In this document: in pieces, positions 27,815-36,656 of the stretch
Numbering within the stretch: position 1 is the stretch's first letter
How the letters are laid out: each line of letters opens with the position of its first letter
Assembly (NCBI GenBank): GCA_003140215.1
Contig: PLJL01000004.1
Span: forward strand, 694,661-758,660
Direction: 5' to 3'
Length of the DNA stretch: 64,000 nt
Source of the DNA: Vulcanimicrobiota bacterium
GTDB taxonomy: Bacteria; Vulcanimicrobiota; Vulcanimicrobiia; Vulcanimicrobiales; Vulcanimicrobiaceae
Translations under genes and position numbers: made by a program
The notes under the pieces: model-generated
The model's input: only the letters and a program-made list of their open reading frames with translations
What the model was told of the DNA's origin: nothing
Database searches by the model: none

Positions 27815-27843
27815 GGCTTCGGCGGGACAGCTCATTCTAGCCC
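27815..27843 (-). promoter_or_regulatory. Promoter-like block upstream of the S53 gene
   Basis: Read on the - strand, GGGCTAGAATGAGCTG runs into CCCGCCGAAG. The hexamer TAGAAT (27839-27834) fits a -10 box and lies 65 bp before the GTG start. The block is nearly the same at 30636-30665 in front of the paralogous protease gene. No clear -35 was found. Confidence 0.45.
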
Positions 27844-28000
27844 AAGCGTGCAATGCCGTACAGCCCGATTGGGATCATCGCCGGCGCAACACCATCGCAC
27901 GGAGTCACCGATACGATGTGTATGGACCCCCGAAGGGATACAGACCAACCCAAGCCCCCGGATGGACAGTTCGTGCGATGCTCTTGAGGCTACGGCTTGA

Positions 28001-30589
28001 TCAGCGCTGGACGACCCCGACGTTCAGCCCGAAACCGCCGCCTAGATCTTTCGCGGAAAGGTTCTGGTTGAGCGCGTTCGCCCCGACGGCGTAGTAGGCG
28101 AACGTGCCGGTGTACGGGCTCGCGCTCGACGGTAAGGCGGTCGTTGCCGGGCCGCCGACCGCCAACGTGCGTCCGAACTGGTCGGGGTACGCGGTCGGCA
28201 GGCTCAGCGTGGCGATTCCGAAGCGCGGATCCGAAGTCGCGCCGGTTCCCGATGCGGCGACGGCGATCGCGAAGTCCGAGATAAGCGTCTGCGGATTCGT
28301 GCCGGTCGCCTGCTGCAGCGCCGCGTAGCCGGTTTGCGAGCCGAGCATCGCGTGCAGGTACGCGTCGCCGCCGAACCGGTCATATAGGTAGCGCTGAAAC
28401 AAATACGCCTCGCCGTAACAGCCCGAGCAGGCAGGCTGCGGCGACGCCTGGCCCGCGTCGATCCCGAAAAACGCAGTAAGTGCGAAGTTCTGCGGCGCGC
28501 TCGTAAACAGGTTTGCGTAGTACAATGCATCGGCTGCGTCGTGGGCGAGCCCGTACTTTCGGTTCACCGCGAAGTCCTGCGAGAGCATCGACATACCTTC
28601 ATTGATCCACGAGTCTTCGCTGGGCGCATCGTTGAGGATCGCATGGTCGACGAAGTTGATGAGGTGCTGGAGCTCGTGCGCCGTCCCACGCACGAGATCT
28701 TCGTCGGTCTCATAGCTTGTCGAGCTGCTCGTGTTCCATCCGACATAGATAAGCGGCGCTTCGTTCGAATGTGGAATGGTCTGGGCCGTGTACGCCGGGC
28801 CGCCGCCGTTCGGTGTTTTCCCGATCAGGCAGTTCCACGCCGTTTGATACAGGTAGTTGTACGTGGTGAAGTAGCCGCCGAGGCCTGCACCGAACCGGCT
28901 CGTATTGATTACGAAGGCATTGATCTTCGAGTCCGGCGGTACGACATACTTAGGCACGGTCCCGGTTTGCGCGCCCGTGTTGTCGCACGCGTAGTACCCG
29001 CCGTTGCTTAGACCAAGTGCGCTTGCGGTGAAACCGGTTGGACCGTAGTGGATGGTGTCGGAGGCGTACGCGTTGTCGAGGTCTGCCGCGAGCTTCGCGA
29101 TCGTCGCCGCGTTGAAGGCGGAAGTGCCGACGAGCCCGTCATCGACCCACACGTAGCCGTTGTTTGCGACCACTTCGAGCGTAGCACCGACTTGTATATC
29201 GTAACTCGAGGAGGATCCGATCGCAAAGACGCTGACCCAGAACTGCGTATGCGCCCCAACCGTCGTTCCGAGTGCGCTGGTGTGCCGGACCGCGAGCGGC
29301 CGATTCGCCCCGATTGGTGCGTGTCGTAGCCGTGAGGTAAGCGCTGCGATCTGATCCGGAGTTTCAGCCGGCCGCTCCAGGTCGTGCCGCTGTCCGGATG
29401 GCTGCGGCGCGCGCACCGACATCGGCAGGCGACCAGTTGAGAGCACCGTGCTGCCGAGGTTGAACGCGAGGTTGTCCGAGGTCAAACCCGAGGAACCGTC
29501 AGGGGGAAGTTCGACGGTGGAGATGCCGACCACGGTCGCGCCGCTCTGCACCGACGCCAACTTGCCGGCGAACGAACCGGTGGTGGTCGGCGCGAGGTAG
29601 CCGACGACCGGCGCCGCGGGCGTACCGCAGCTGCCGTTGCCGCCGGTCAACGGCGCCCGGTAGATGCCGCCTCCGGCCGCGACGATGTACAAGTACGCCG
29701 CACTCGTCGTGAGGCCGACCGCAGTACCGCACTGCTGGGTCCACGTGCCGGTGTTCAAGTCGTTGTACCAGATCGGATAGCCCGACGGCCCCCCGGGAAA
29801 TCCGAGCACGAAGATCCCGCCGTTGGTGGTCGGGGCCATCTCGACGCCACCGCCGCCCGGACGGTGGAAACCGAAGGTCGCGTTCCAGTACCAGAGGTCA
29901 CCCGGCGTGTTGAGCACCCACAGCGTCCCCGGGGTGATGTTGCCGAGATACGTTCCGGCGTCCCACGAGGCGGCGACGCGGACGCCGCCGCCGGGTAGCT
30001 GCGTCCACGCGCCGTTCGCGTAACGCCAGGCTCCACGGCCGAAGGGACCGCCGCCCTGGTTCGATATGACGTAGACCGAGCCGTCGGGACCCACCGAAAT
30101 GTCGCTTGCGCCGCCGGCGATCTGCGTCCACGAACCGGTGTAGTGATAAATCCCGCCGGCTGCGTTGATCACCCATATCGAGTTGTCCGGAGCGACGGCG
30201 AGGCGCGTTCCGCCGCCCGAGATGTTCGACCATGCGCCGCCGGCATAATGCCAGATCGACTGGTCCGGTCCGGCGCCTTGATTCGAGAGCACCCAGATCG
30301 AGCCGTCGGGCGCGGCCGCGACAAAACTCGCGCCGCCGGGGATCTGCGTGAATCCCCCGAGCGAGATCGCGCTCTGCGGACGCCGGATCGAGGTCATCGC
30401 CGACGGCGGCAAGATCGCGGTGCGTGCCATCGGCGGCGCCGGGATCAGCGCGGGCGAGACGGATTTGATCGTCGGCACGTCTGCCGGCGGGATCGTGCTC
30501 GTACTCCCGTGTCGCTCGCCACAGCCCTGAACAAAGAGCGTGAATGCCAGGAGCGTGAAGCCCCCCAGCCGCGTCCGGGTCAGTAGCAC
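28001..30589 (-). CDS. Propeller lipoprotein with HExxH zinc metallopeptidase domain (M30-like)
   Basis: The 862-residue protein starts GTG 30589. Signal and Cys 23 match the paralog. The beta-propeller (about 70-330) is nearly the same sequence as in the S53 protein, including TGSWTQIAGGASDISVGPDG and VWVLNTPGDLWYWN. After it come unrelated domains, then the zinc site HELQH (residues 638-642) with a downstream WINEGMSM Glu that could be the third ligand, as in M30 hyicolysin-like enzymes. Cys residues PACSGC are in the C-terminal part. It is probably a surface-anchored metalloprotease. The exact MEROPS family is uncertain. Confidence 0.83.
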   Translation of the reverse strand: MLLTRTRLGGFTLLAFTLFVQGCGERHGSTSTIPPADVPTIKSVSPALIPAPPMARTAILPPSAMTSIRRPQSAISLGGFTQIPGGASFVAAAPDGSIWVLSNQGAGPDQSIWHYAGGAWSNISGGGTRLAVAPDNSIWVINAAGGIYHYTGSWTQIAGGASDISVGPDGSVYVISNQGGGPFGRGAWRYANGAWTQLPGGGVRVAASWDAGTYLGNITPGTLWVLNTPGDLWYWNATFGFHRPGGGGVEMAPTTNGGIFVLGFPGGPSGYPIWYNDLNTGTWTQQCGTAVGLTTSAAYLYIVAAGGGIYRAPLTGGNGSCGTPAAPVVGYLAPTTTGSFAGKLASVQSGATVVGISTVELPPDGSSGLTSDNLAFNLGSTVLSTGRLPMSVRAPQPSGQRHDLERPAETPDQIAALTSRLRHAPIGANRPLAVRHTSALGTTVGAHTQFWVSVFAIGSSSSYDIQVGATLEVVANNGYVWVDDGLVGTSAFNAATIAKLAADLDNAYASDTIHYGPTGFTASALGLSNGGYYACDNTGAQTGTVPKYVVPPDSKINAFVINTSRFGAGLGGYFTTYNYLYQTAWNCLIGKTPNGGGPAYTAQTIPHSNEAPLIYVGWNTSSSTSYETDEDLVRGTAHELQHLINFVDHAILNDAPSEDSWINEGMSMLSQDFAVNRKYGLAHDAADALYYANLFTSAPQNFALTAFFGIDAGQASPQPACSGCYGEAYLFQRYLYDRFGGDAYLHAMLGSQTGYAALQQATGTNPQTLISDFAIAVAASGTGATSDPRFGIATLSLPTAYPDQFGRTLAVGGPATTALPSSASPYTGTFAYYAVGANALNQNLSAKDLGGGFGLNVGVVQR

Positions 30590-30635
30590 CCTGTGCCCTC
30601 CGAAACTCGTCCGCCGACTGGTTGCCGAGCGCAGT

Positions 30636-30665
30636 GTCTTCGACGGGAGCAGTTCATTCTAGCCC
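30636..30665 (-). promoter_or_regulatory. Promoter-like block upstream of the metallopeptidase gene
   Basis: The - strand GGGCTAGAATGAACTG then CCCGTCGAAG repeats the block at 27815-27843. TAGAAT (30661-30656) is 67 bp before the GTG start of the metallopeptidase. It lies in the divergent gap to rmlB, which has its own TATAGT-like hexamer at 30681-30686 on the + strand. Confidence 0.45.
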
Positions 30666-30713
30666 CTATGTGCTACGCCCTATAGTCCAACCGTTCGGAC
30701 CGGGAGAGTTTTC

Positions 30714-31754
30714 GTGGCCGCACGAACACCGCGGCCGGTCATGGCACATCGACGCTGGCTGGTCACGGGCGGGCTCGGGTTCATCGGCTCGTCGTTCGTG
30801 CGGCTCGTGCTGGCCGAGCGCGCCGACCTCGCGATCACCGTGCTGGACGCGCTGACCTATGCCGGCAACCCCGCCAACCTCGCCGAGGTCGCCGCTGACC
30901 CGCGCTACCGCTTCGTCAAAGGCGATATCGCCGACGCCAAGGCGGTCGACGCTGCGGTCGGCGACGGCGTCGATGCCGTGGTGAACTTCGCCGCGGAGAG
31001 CCACGTCGACCGTTCGATCCTCGACCCCGAGGCGTTCATCCGCACCGACGTGATGGGGACGCACGTGCTGCTCGAAGCGGTCCGGCGGCACGGGATCGCC
31101 CGCTTTCTCCAGGTTTCGACCGACGAGGTCTACGGCGACGTCGAGCAGGGCGCGTCGGTCGAGGACGATCCGATCCGCCCGCGCAGCCCGTACGCCGCCT
31201 CGAAGGCCGGCGGCGACCTCCAAGTGCTGGCGTATTTCGCGACCTTCGGGACGCCGATCCTCATCACGCGCGGCTCGAACACCTACGGCCCGTACCAGTA
31301 TCCCGAGAAGCTGGTCCCGCTCTTCGTGACCAACTTGCTCGAGGGCGAGACCGTCCCGGTCTACGGTGACGGCGGCCAGATTCGGGACTGGCTCTACGTC
31401 GACGATCACGCCCGCGGGATCGCTCACGTGCTCGAGCACGGCACCCCTGGCGAGGTCTACAACCTGGGCGGCGGCAACAGCCGCACCAACCTCGAGATCA
31501 CGCACGAGCTGCTGCGCCTGACCGGGCGCACCTGGGACGAAAGCGTCCGCCACGTCACCGACCGCCCGGGGCACGACCGGCGCTACGCGCTGGACTCAGC
31601 CAAGGCGCGGACGCTGGGCTGGACGCCGCGGGTGGACTTCGCCGCCGGCCTGGCCGACACGGTCGCCTGGTATCGCGCTCGCGAAGACTGGTGGCGTCCC
31701 ATCAAATCCGGCGAGTTCCGCGACTACTACCGCCGCCAGTATGCCCTCCGCTAG
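30714..31754 (+). CDS. rmlB: dTDP-glucose 4,6-dehydratase
   Basis: The 346-residue extended SDR has WLVTGGLGFIGSSFVR, NFAAESHVDRSI, VSTDEVYGD and YAASK (YxxxK), RGSNTYGPYQYPEKLVP and the TDRPGHDRRYALD segment that is diagnostic of RmlB. It removes water from dTDP-glucose to give dTDP-4-keto-6-deoxyglucose, the second step of dTDP-rhamnose synthesis. GTG 30714 has a GGGAGAG ribosome site 5 bases upstream; ATG 30741 is the alternative. It opens the rmlBAD run. Confidence 0.95.
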   Translation: MAARTPRPVMAHRRWLVTGGLGFIGSSFVRLVLAERADLAITVLDALTYAGNPANLAEVAADPRYRFVKGDIADAKAVDAAVGDGVDAVVNFAAESHVDRSILDPEAFIRTDVMGTHVLLEAVRRHGIARFLQVSTDEVYGDVEQGASVEDDPIRPRSPYAASKAGGDLQVLAYFATFGTPILITRGSNTYGPYQYPEKLVPLFVTNLLEGETVPVYGDGGQIRDWLYVDDHARGIAHVLEHGTPGEVYNLGGGNSRTNLEITHELLRLTGRTWDESVRHVTDRPGHDRRYALDSAKARTLGWTPRVDFAAGLADTVAWYRAREDWWRPIKSGEFRDYYRRQYALR

Positions 31755-31795
31755 CGAAGAATAGCCGCGCCGATGTGCAAACAGACACCATCACC

Positions 31796-32533
31796 GTGAA
31801 GGGCATCATCTTAGCTGGCGGGCTCGGGACGCGCCTGAGGCCGCTCACGAAGGTCACGAACAAGCATCTGCTGCCGATCTACGACCGGCCGATGATCTAC
31901 TATCCGCTGCAGACGCTGTGCGACGCCGGGATCAGCGAGATCATGATCGTGACCGGCGGCAACAGTGCCGGCGACTTCCTTAAGTTGCTCGGCAACGGGC
32001 GCGAGTTCGGCCTGCCGCACATCGCCTACACCTATCAAGAGGGCGAAGGCGGGATCGCCGACGCGCTGCGGCTGTGCGAGCATTTCGCCGCCGGCGATCC
32101 GGTGGTGGTGATCCTGGGCGACAACATCATCCAGAACAGCATCGCACCGTTCGTGCGGCGCTTCGAGAAGCAGGGCTCGGGTTGCCGCTTGCTGCTCAAG
32201 GAGGTCGAGGACCCGCAGCGCTTCGGCGTCGCCGAGCTCGACGGCGAACGGATCGTCGCGATCGAGGAGAAGCCCAAGGTGCCCAAGAGCAACTTCGCGG
32301 TCACCGGGATCTACATGTACGACAACCGCGTGTTCGACCACGCGCGCGACCTCAAGCCGTCCGCGCGCGGCGAGCTGGAGATCACCGACGTCAACAACGC
32401 CTACATCCAGGCCGGCGACTGTTGTTACGACGTGCTCGACGGCTGGTGGACCGACGCCGGCCAGTTCGAGTCGCTGTACCGGGCGACGCAGCTCGTCGCC
32501 GAGGAGCGCATGAAGAAGCTCGCGCCGGCGTGA
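31796..32533 (+). CDS. rmlA: Glucose-1-phosphate thymidylyltransferase
   Basis: The 245-residue protein starts MKGIILAGGLGTRLRPLT (GTG 31796) and has the GGxGTRL nucleotide loop, NKHLLPIYDRPMIYYPL, EEKPKVPKSNFAV and the DGWWTDAGQFESL end typical of RmlA/StrD enzymes. It makes dTDP-glucose from glucose-1-phosphate and dTTP. Its length matches the short form lacking the C-terminal allosteric extension of RmlA1. It overlaps rmlD by 4 bp (GTGA at 32530). Confidence 0.94.
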   Translation: MKGIILAGGLGTRLRPLTKVTNKHLLPIYDRPMIYYPLQTLCDAGISEIMIVTGGNSAGDFLKLLGNGREFGLPHIAYTYQEGEGGIADALRLCEHFAAGDPVVVILGDNIIQNSIAPFVRRFEKQGSGCRLLLKEVEDPQRFGVAELDGERIVAIEEKPKVPKSNFAVTGIYMYDNRVFDHARDLKPSARGELEITDVNNAYIQAGDCCYDVLDGWWTDAGQFESLYRATQLVAEERMKKLAPA

Positions 32534-33417
32534 GCGCCGGCCGCATCGCGATCGTCGGCGCGTCGGGTCAGCTCGGTTCCGCGCTCGTCGCCGCGTTCGC
32601 CGGACGCGACCTCGTCACGCCGCGCCACGCCGAGGTTCCGTTCGACGATTCGAGCGCGGTGTGCAAGCTGCTCGACAAGGCGCATCCCGAGGTCTTGATC
32701 AACTGCTCGGCGTTTCACAACGTCGACACCTGCGAGCGCGAGCCCGAGCGTGCGTTCGCGGTCAACGCGCTGGCCGTCGACGGCGCCGCCGAGGCCTGCG
32801 CGGCGCGCGGGGTCGCCTTCGCCACCGTCAGCACCGACTACGTCTTCGAGGGTACGTCGAGCCGCCCGTATCGCGAGGACGACGCTGTCGCGCCGCGCAC
32901 CGCGTACGGTGCGTCCAAGGCCGCCGGAGAGTTTCTGACCCGCCGTCACGGCCCGCGGCATTGGATCGTGCGCACCAGCGGCGTGTTCGGGACGATCGGC
33001 ACCTCGAACAAGGGCTACACGCTCATCGAGAAGGTGTTGCGCCAAGCCGAGCGCGGCGAGCCGACGCGGATGGTCTCGGACATGATCTTCTCGCCCTCGT
33101 ACGCGCCGCACGTCGCCCGCGCCATCCGCGATCTCATCGATGCCGCAGCATTCGGAACGCACCACGTCGCCAACGTCGGGGCGTGCAGCTGGTACGAGTT
33201 CGTCCGAACCGCGTTCGTCAAGGCCGGGTTGCCCGACGCGCCGCTCGAGCCGATTACCTACGCATCGATGGGAAATCCGACGCTGCGGCCGATGTCCTCG
33301 GCGCTGGAGAACACGACATTCGCGCGGGCCGAGATCGCGCCGCTGCCCGCGTGGGAGTCCGCGCTCGACGAGTTCCTCGCCGCGCGCGCCGCTCGACTCG
33401 CCGCGGCGCGCGCTTAG
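32530..33417 (+). CDS. rmlD: dTDP-4-dehydrorhamnose reductase
   Basis: The 295-residue SDR has IAIVGASGQLGSALVAAF, NCSAFHNVDTCEREPERAFAVN, STDYVFEG and YGASKAAGE (YxxxK). This is the RmlD layout; the enzyme uses NAD(P)H to finish dTDP-L-rhamnose. GTG 32530 overlaps the rmlA stop as GTGA. The matching rmlC is not adjacent but sits at 42019, so the pathway is split within the window. The paralog at 16981 is more divergent. Confidence 0.9.
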   Translation: MSAGRIAIVGASGQLGSALVAAFAGRDLVTPRHAEVPFDDSSAVCKLLDKAHPEVLINCSAFHNVDTCEREPERAFAVNALAVDGAAEACAARGVAFATVSTDYVFEGTSSRPYREDDAVAPRTAYGASKAAGEFLTRRHGPRHWIVRTSGVFGTIGTSNKGYTLIEKVLRQAERGEPTRMVSDMIFSPSYAPHVARAIRDLIDAAAFGTHHVANVGACSWYEFVRTAFVKAGLPDAPLEPITYASMGNPTLRPMSSALENTTFARAEIAPLPAWESALDEFLAARAARLAAARA

Positions 33418-33740
33418 ATCTCGTCGACCGCGCGAGCGACCTGCTCGACGCTGATGAACGCGGCCGCCTCGTTGAGGTGAAACATGTCGTGCAAGAACTC
33501 GTCGCGCAGCCCGCCGCGGCGGTGAGCCGCTCCGGACCGATTTCGAGCCAGAACTGCGGTACGTCGAGCGCCCCGCACAGCAGGACGACGATCGGCGCGG
33601 TGCGCGGCCGGCCTTCGATCGTCGCGACGACGCGCAGTCCGGGACAGTACGCGGTGCGCGCGACGTTAGTGCCGCGTTCGCCGTCCTTCGTACCGGTAGA
33701 CCCGATCGCGAAAGATCAGCGCCGAGCTGTGTGTGACGGC
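33418..33740 (-). pseudogene. Decayed - strand coding remnant
   Basis: Three reading frames of the - strand each hold a protein-like stretch in order: AVTHSSALIFRDRVYRYEG (near 33738-33685), then TNVARTAYCPGLRVVATIEG and DVPQFWLEIGPERL (33680-33520), then GLRDEFLHDMFHLNEAAAF ending VARAVDEI and a stop at 33418-33420. Two frame changes are needed to join them. It has no recognisable family; HDMFHLNE loosely recalls the end of SGNH hydrolases. It fills the 393-bp gap between rmlD and the next epimerase, and no intact gene was seen there. Confidence 0.45.
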
Positions 33741-33810
33741 AAGCGGCGCTCGATTCCTGCGGGTACAGGTCGCGGCGGAACCCGGGGCCGGCACGCGGAA
33801 CAACGGCGCG

Positions 33811-34842
33811 ATGAACGTGCTGGTCACCGGCGGCGGCGGGTACATCGGCCTCGAGTTGTGCCGTCAGCTCCTCGAACGCGGCGACACGGTGCGCGTGGTC
33901 GATCGCTTCTTTTTCGGAGACGCGCCCTTGGCACGGCTGGCCGAACAGAGCGGCGCAACGTTGACGTACGTCGCCGGCGACGTGCGCGAGCTCGATCCAG
34001 CCTGGCTCGAGGGCGTCGACGCGGTCTCCCACCTCGCCGGGCTGTCGAACGATCCGACCGCCGAGTACAACCCCGAAGCCAACTGGCAAATGAATGCCAT
34101 CGCGACGGAGCGCCTGGCTGAGGCGTGCAAGGCGCGCGGGATCACGCGCTTCGTCTTCGGCTCGTCCGCGTCGCTCTACGACGGTATCGGTCCGGGGATG
34201 TTCGACGAGCAGACGGCGGTGCAGCCGCGCGGGGCCTATTCGCTGTCCAAGAAATACGCCGAGGACGCGCTGCTGCGCTTGGGCGACGCGCGTTTCGCGC
34301 CGGTGGTGCTGCGCCAAGGCACCGTCTACGGCTGGTCGCCGCGGATGCGCTTCGACCTCGTCGTCAACACGTTCCTCAAGGATGCGGCAACGGTCGGGAA
34401 GCTCTACCTTCACGGCGGCGGGTGGCAGTGGCGGCCGCTGGTGGACGTCGGTGACGTCGCCCGCGCGCACATCGCGTGCTTACGTGCGTCCGCCGACCTC
34501 GTGGGCGGCGAGATCTTCAACGTGATGCAGGAGAACTACCAGGTGCGCCAGCTGGCGATGCTGGTCGCCGGATCGCTGTCGCTGCGCGGCCGGGTGGTGA
34601 CGCTGGAGGAGGCCCCGCTGCCCAAGCTCGTCCGCGACTACCGCATGTCGAACCTCAAGCTGACGCAGCGGCTGGGCTTCACGCCTGCGGTAACGGTCCT
34701 CGAGTCGATCGACGCGATGCTGCAAGAGCTTCCGCTCGATGACGTCGGCTGGCTGGCGAACCCGCGCTGGTACAACATCGCCTGGATGAGCCTGCTCGAG
34801 GAAGTCCACGCGGCCCAGCGCGCGTTCCCCACGATCTACTAG
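33811..34842 (+). CDS. NAD-dependent nucleotide-sugar epimerase/dehydratase
   Basis: The 343-residue extended SDR starts MNVLVTGGGGYIGLELC (ATG 33811). It contains VSHLAGLSNDP, FGSSASLYDG and SLSKKYAED (in the YxxxK position it reads YSLSK). The C-terminal half ends LLEEVHAAQRAFPTIY. It resembles WcaG/GalE-type enzymes in surface glycan loci. The reaction is unknown. It is convergent with a GT2 gene, 7 bp between stops, and preceded by a decayed region rather than by rmlD's ribosome site. Confidence 0.83.
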   Translation: MNVLVTGGGGYIGLELCRQLLERGDTVRVVDRFFFGDAPLARLAEQSGATLTYVAGDVRELDPAWLEGVDAVSHLAGLSNDPTAEYNPEANWQMNAIATERLAEACKARGITRFVFGSSASLYDGIGPGMFDEQTAVQPRGAYSLSKKYAEDALLRLGDARFAPVVLRQGTVYGWSPRMRFDLVVNTFLKDAATVGKLYLHGGGWQWRPLVDVGDVARAHIACLRASADLVGGEIFNVMQENYQVRQLAMLVAGSLSLRGRVVTLEEAPLPKLVRDYRMSNLKLTQRLGFTPAVTVLESIDAMLQELPLDDVGWLANPRWYNIAWMSLLEEVHAAQRAFPTIY

Positions 34843-34849
34843 CGCGGCG

Positions 34850-35755
34850 TCAGCGCAGCGTCGCGGCGAACCCGATCTTGTTCGCGGCGCTGCGCCAGCG
34901 CAGGTGCAGGGTGTCGCCGGCGGCCTCGTAGAGCAGGTGCAGGCGGGTGACGATCTTCAAGCGCGCGATGCGCGCGGCGTGCGACCACCCGCGTGCCGCG
35001 GCGCGCTGCGCGATGAGATCGTACACCGCCGCCTCTTCGCGGAATCGGAACAGCGTCTTGTTGACCTGCGCCGTGTTCTGCGCCGGATGGCGCCGGTATT
35101 CGTAAGCCGGCTCGTGGGTCCCGACGATCGTCCCGCCGCCGAAGAGGATGCGAGTGAAGTACTCGAGATCGGCGGCCTGGTACAGATCCTCCGGCCAGCG
35201 TTCGCCGGCGAGCCGCGAGCGCCGAAAGCACACCGTCGGTGCCATGATGAAGTCGGCCCGGGCCAGCGCCGCGACGCCGCCCTCGCCCGCGAGCACGGCG
35301 GGTCCCGCGCCGTGCGAGACGATGAACCGCTTCACATAGTCGACGAACGAAAACACCGCTTCGCCCGCCGCGTCGATGATGCGCGCTCCGCAGTAGTAGG
35401 CCGCGGCATCGGGATAGTGCCGCGCGAGCGCGCGAATCGTCGTGAGATAGTTCGGTTTGATGCGGTCGTCGGCGTGCAGCAGCGCGACGAGATCGGTCTG
35501 GGCGCAGTCCATGGCCCGGTTGAAGCTGGCGCAGATGACGACGTGCGTTCCGAACGCACGCCAGGTCAGGCGCGGGTCGCCGAAGCTCGCGACGAGCGCC
35601 TGTGCCTCGGCCGCTGCAGCGGGATCGCGCGTGTTGTCCGAGACGATGAGCTGCCAATCCGCACCCTCGAGCCGGAGCGCGCTGGAGAGCGTTTCGTGCA
35701 AGTACCCGGTGCCGCCGGCGAACGGGACGACCAGGGTGATCGGTTCGGTCGTCAC
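34850..35755 (-). CDS. GT2 glycosyltransferase
   Basis: The 301-residue protein has LVVPFAGGTGYLHETLSSAL, LIVSDNTRD, then ALLHADDRIKPNYLT with HADDR in the DxD position, and a downstream DLEYFTRILFG acidic motif (catalytic-base region). These are GT-A features of cytosolic polymer-building transferases. GTG 35755 overlaps the preceding stop as GTGA. It belongs to a - strand operon (FkbM, epimerase, GT2). Confidence 0.86.
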   Translation of the reverse strand: MTTEPITLVVPFAGGTGYLHETLSSALRLEGADWQLIVSDNTRDPAAAAEAQALVASFGDPRLTWRAFGTHVVICASFNRAMDCAQTDLVALLHADDRIKPNYLTTIRALARHYPDAAAYYCGARIIDAAGEAVFSFVDYVKRFIVSHGAGPAVLAGEGGVAALARADFIMAPTVCFRRSRLAGERWPEDLYQAADLEYFTRILFGGGTIVGTHEPAYEYRRHPAQNTAQVNKTLFRFREEAAVYDLIAQRAAARGWSHAARIARLKIVTRLHLLYEAAGDTLHLRWRSAANKIGFAATLR

Positions 35756-36654
35756 GAGCGTAGCGCGCCGGCGGCGACGAGGTCGACCTCGGCGCCGAGC
35801 CCAGTCTCGAAGTCCAGCTGCGGCGACCAGCCCAGCGCGCGCAGCGTGGCCGGCTCTGCGATCTGGGTGTCCGGTTCGAGCCCCGAGCGCGGGATGGCGC
35901 CGAGACGCACCAGTTCGCGTCGTTGCAGCCGCCCGGCGATCGCGAAGAGCACGTCGGCGATCGAGCGGCCCGTCCCGGTACCGACGTTCGCGATCCCATG
36001 GTGGTCCGCGCCCACCAGGAGCGCGAGCGCCGCGGCGACGTCGCTTACGTGCACGAAGTCACGCACTTGCCGGCCGTCCGTCGCCGCGAACGGTTCACCG
36101 CGCGCGAGCGCGAGCGCGGCCTGCGGAATCAGTCGGATCGCCGGCTCGCCTGCGCCGTACACGAGGAACAGCCGCGCCCAGCTCACGGGAAACCCCTCGC
36201 GCGCCCCGTACGCCAGCGCCAGGGAACCCACGGCCCATTTCGCCGCCGTGTAGAGCACCGCGGGTGCGGCCGGCGTCGTCTCCTCGCAGACGCCGCTGAA
36301 GCTCCCGTATTCGGCGTACGTTCCCGCCGCGACCACCCGCGTTCCGCCGTTGCCCCGGAAGGCTTCGAGCAGTCGCGCCCCGCCGGCGACCCAGCGCAGA
36401 TTCTCCGCCGACGTCTTGTGATCGGCGAGCGTCGTACACCACGCCAGGTGCAGCAAATGCGTCGCGCGCACCCGACCGCACAGCGCCTCGACCGCACGCT
36501 CGTCGATGAGGTCGCAGCGATGCGTCGTGGCTCCCGCCGGGCCGGCGCCGGCGGCCTGGACGACGGCGTGCACGTCGTAGCCTGCGGCGAGCAGCAACGG
36601 AACGACGGCGGATCCCACGAAGCCGTTCGCGCCCGTGACCAGGACGCGCGGCAT
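35752..36654 (-). CDS. NAD-dependent epimerase/dehydratase
   Basis: The 300-residue protein starts MPRVLVTGANGFVGSAVVP with a GxxGxxG loop, followed by HLLHLAWCTT and YTAAKWAVGSL (YxxxK, with ready Ser/Thr nearby), GRQVRDFVHVSDVA and NVGTGTGRSIADV. Such enzymes reduce or epimerise NDP-4-keto sugars. ATG 36654 is 2 bp after the upstream stop. The start gives the first strand at once, as in the family. Confidence 0.87.
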   Translation of the reverse strand: MPRVLVTGANGFVGSAVVPLLLAAGYDVHAVVQAAGAGPAGATTHRCDLIDERAVEALCGRVRATHLLHLAWCTTLADHKTSAENLRWVAGGARLLEAFRGNGGTRVVAAGTYAEYGSFSGVCEETTPAAPAVLYTAAKWAVGSLALAYGAREGFPVSWARLFLVYGAGEPAIRLIPQAALALARGEPFAATDGRQVRDFVHVSDVAAALALLVGADHHGIANVGTGTGRSIADVLFAIAGRLQRRELVRLGAIPRSGLEPDTQIAEPATLRALGWSPQLDFETGLGAEVDLVAAGALRS

Positions 36655-36656
36655 CG

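Noticed and set aside
32425..34470. 681-codon - strand frame across rmlD and the epimerase
   Set aside because: Antisense to rmlD and the epimerase; only the stretch at 33418-33740 shows protein-like segments and these are in other frames.
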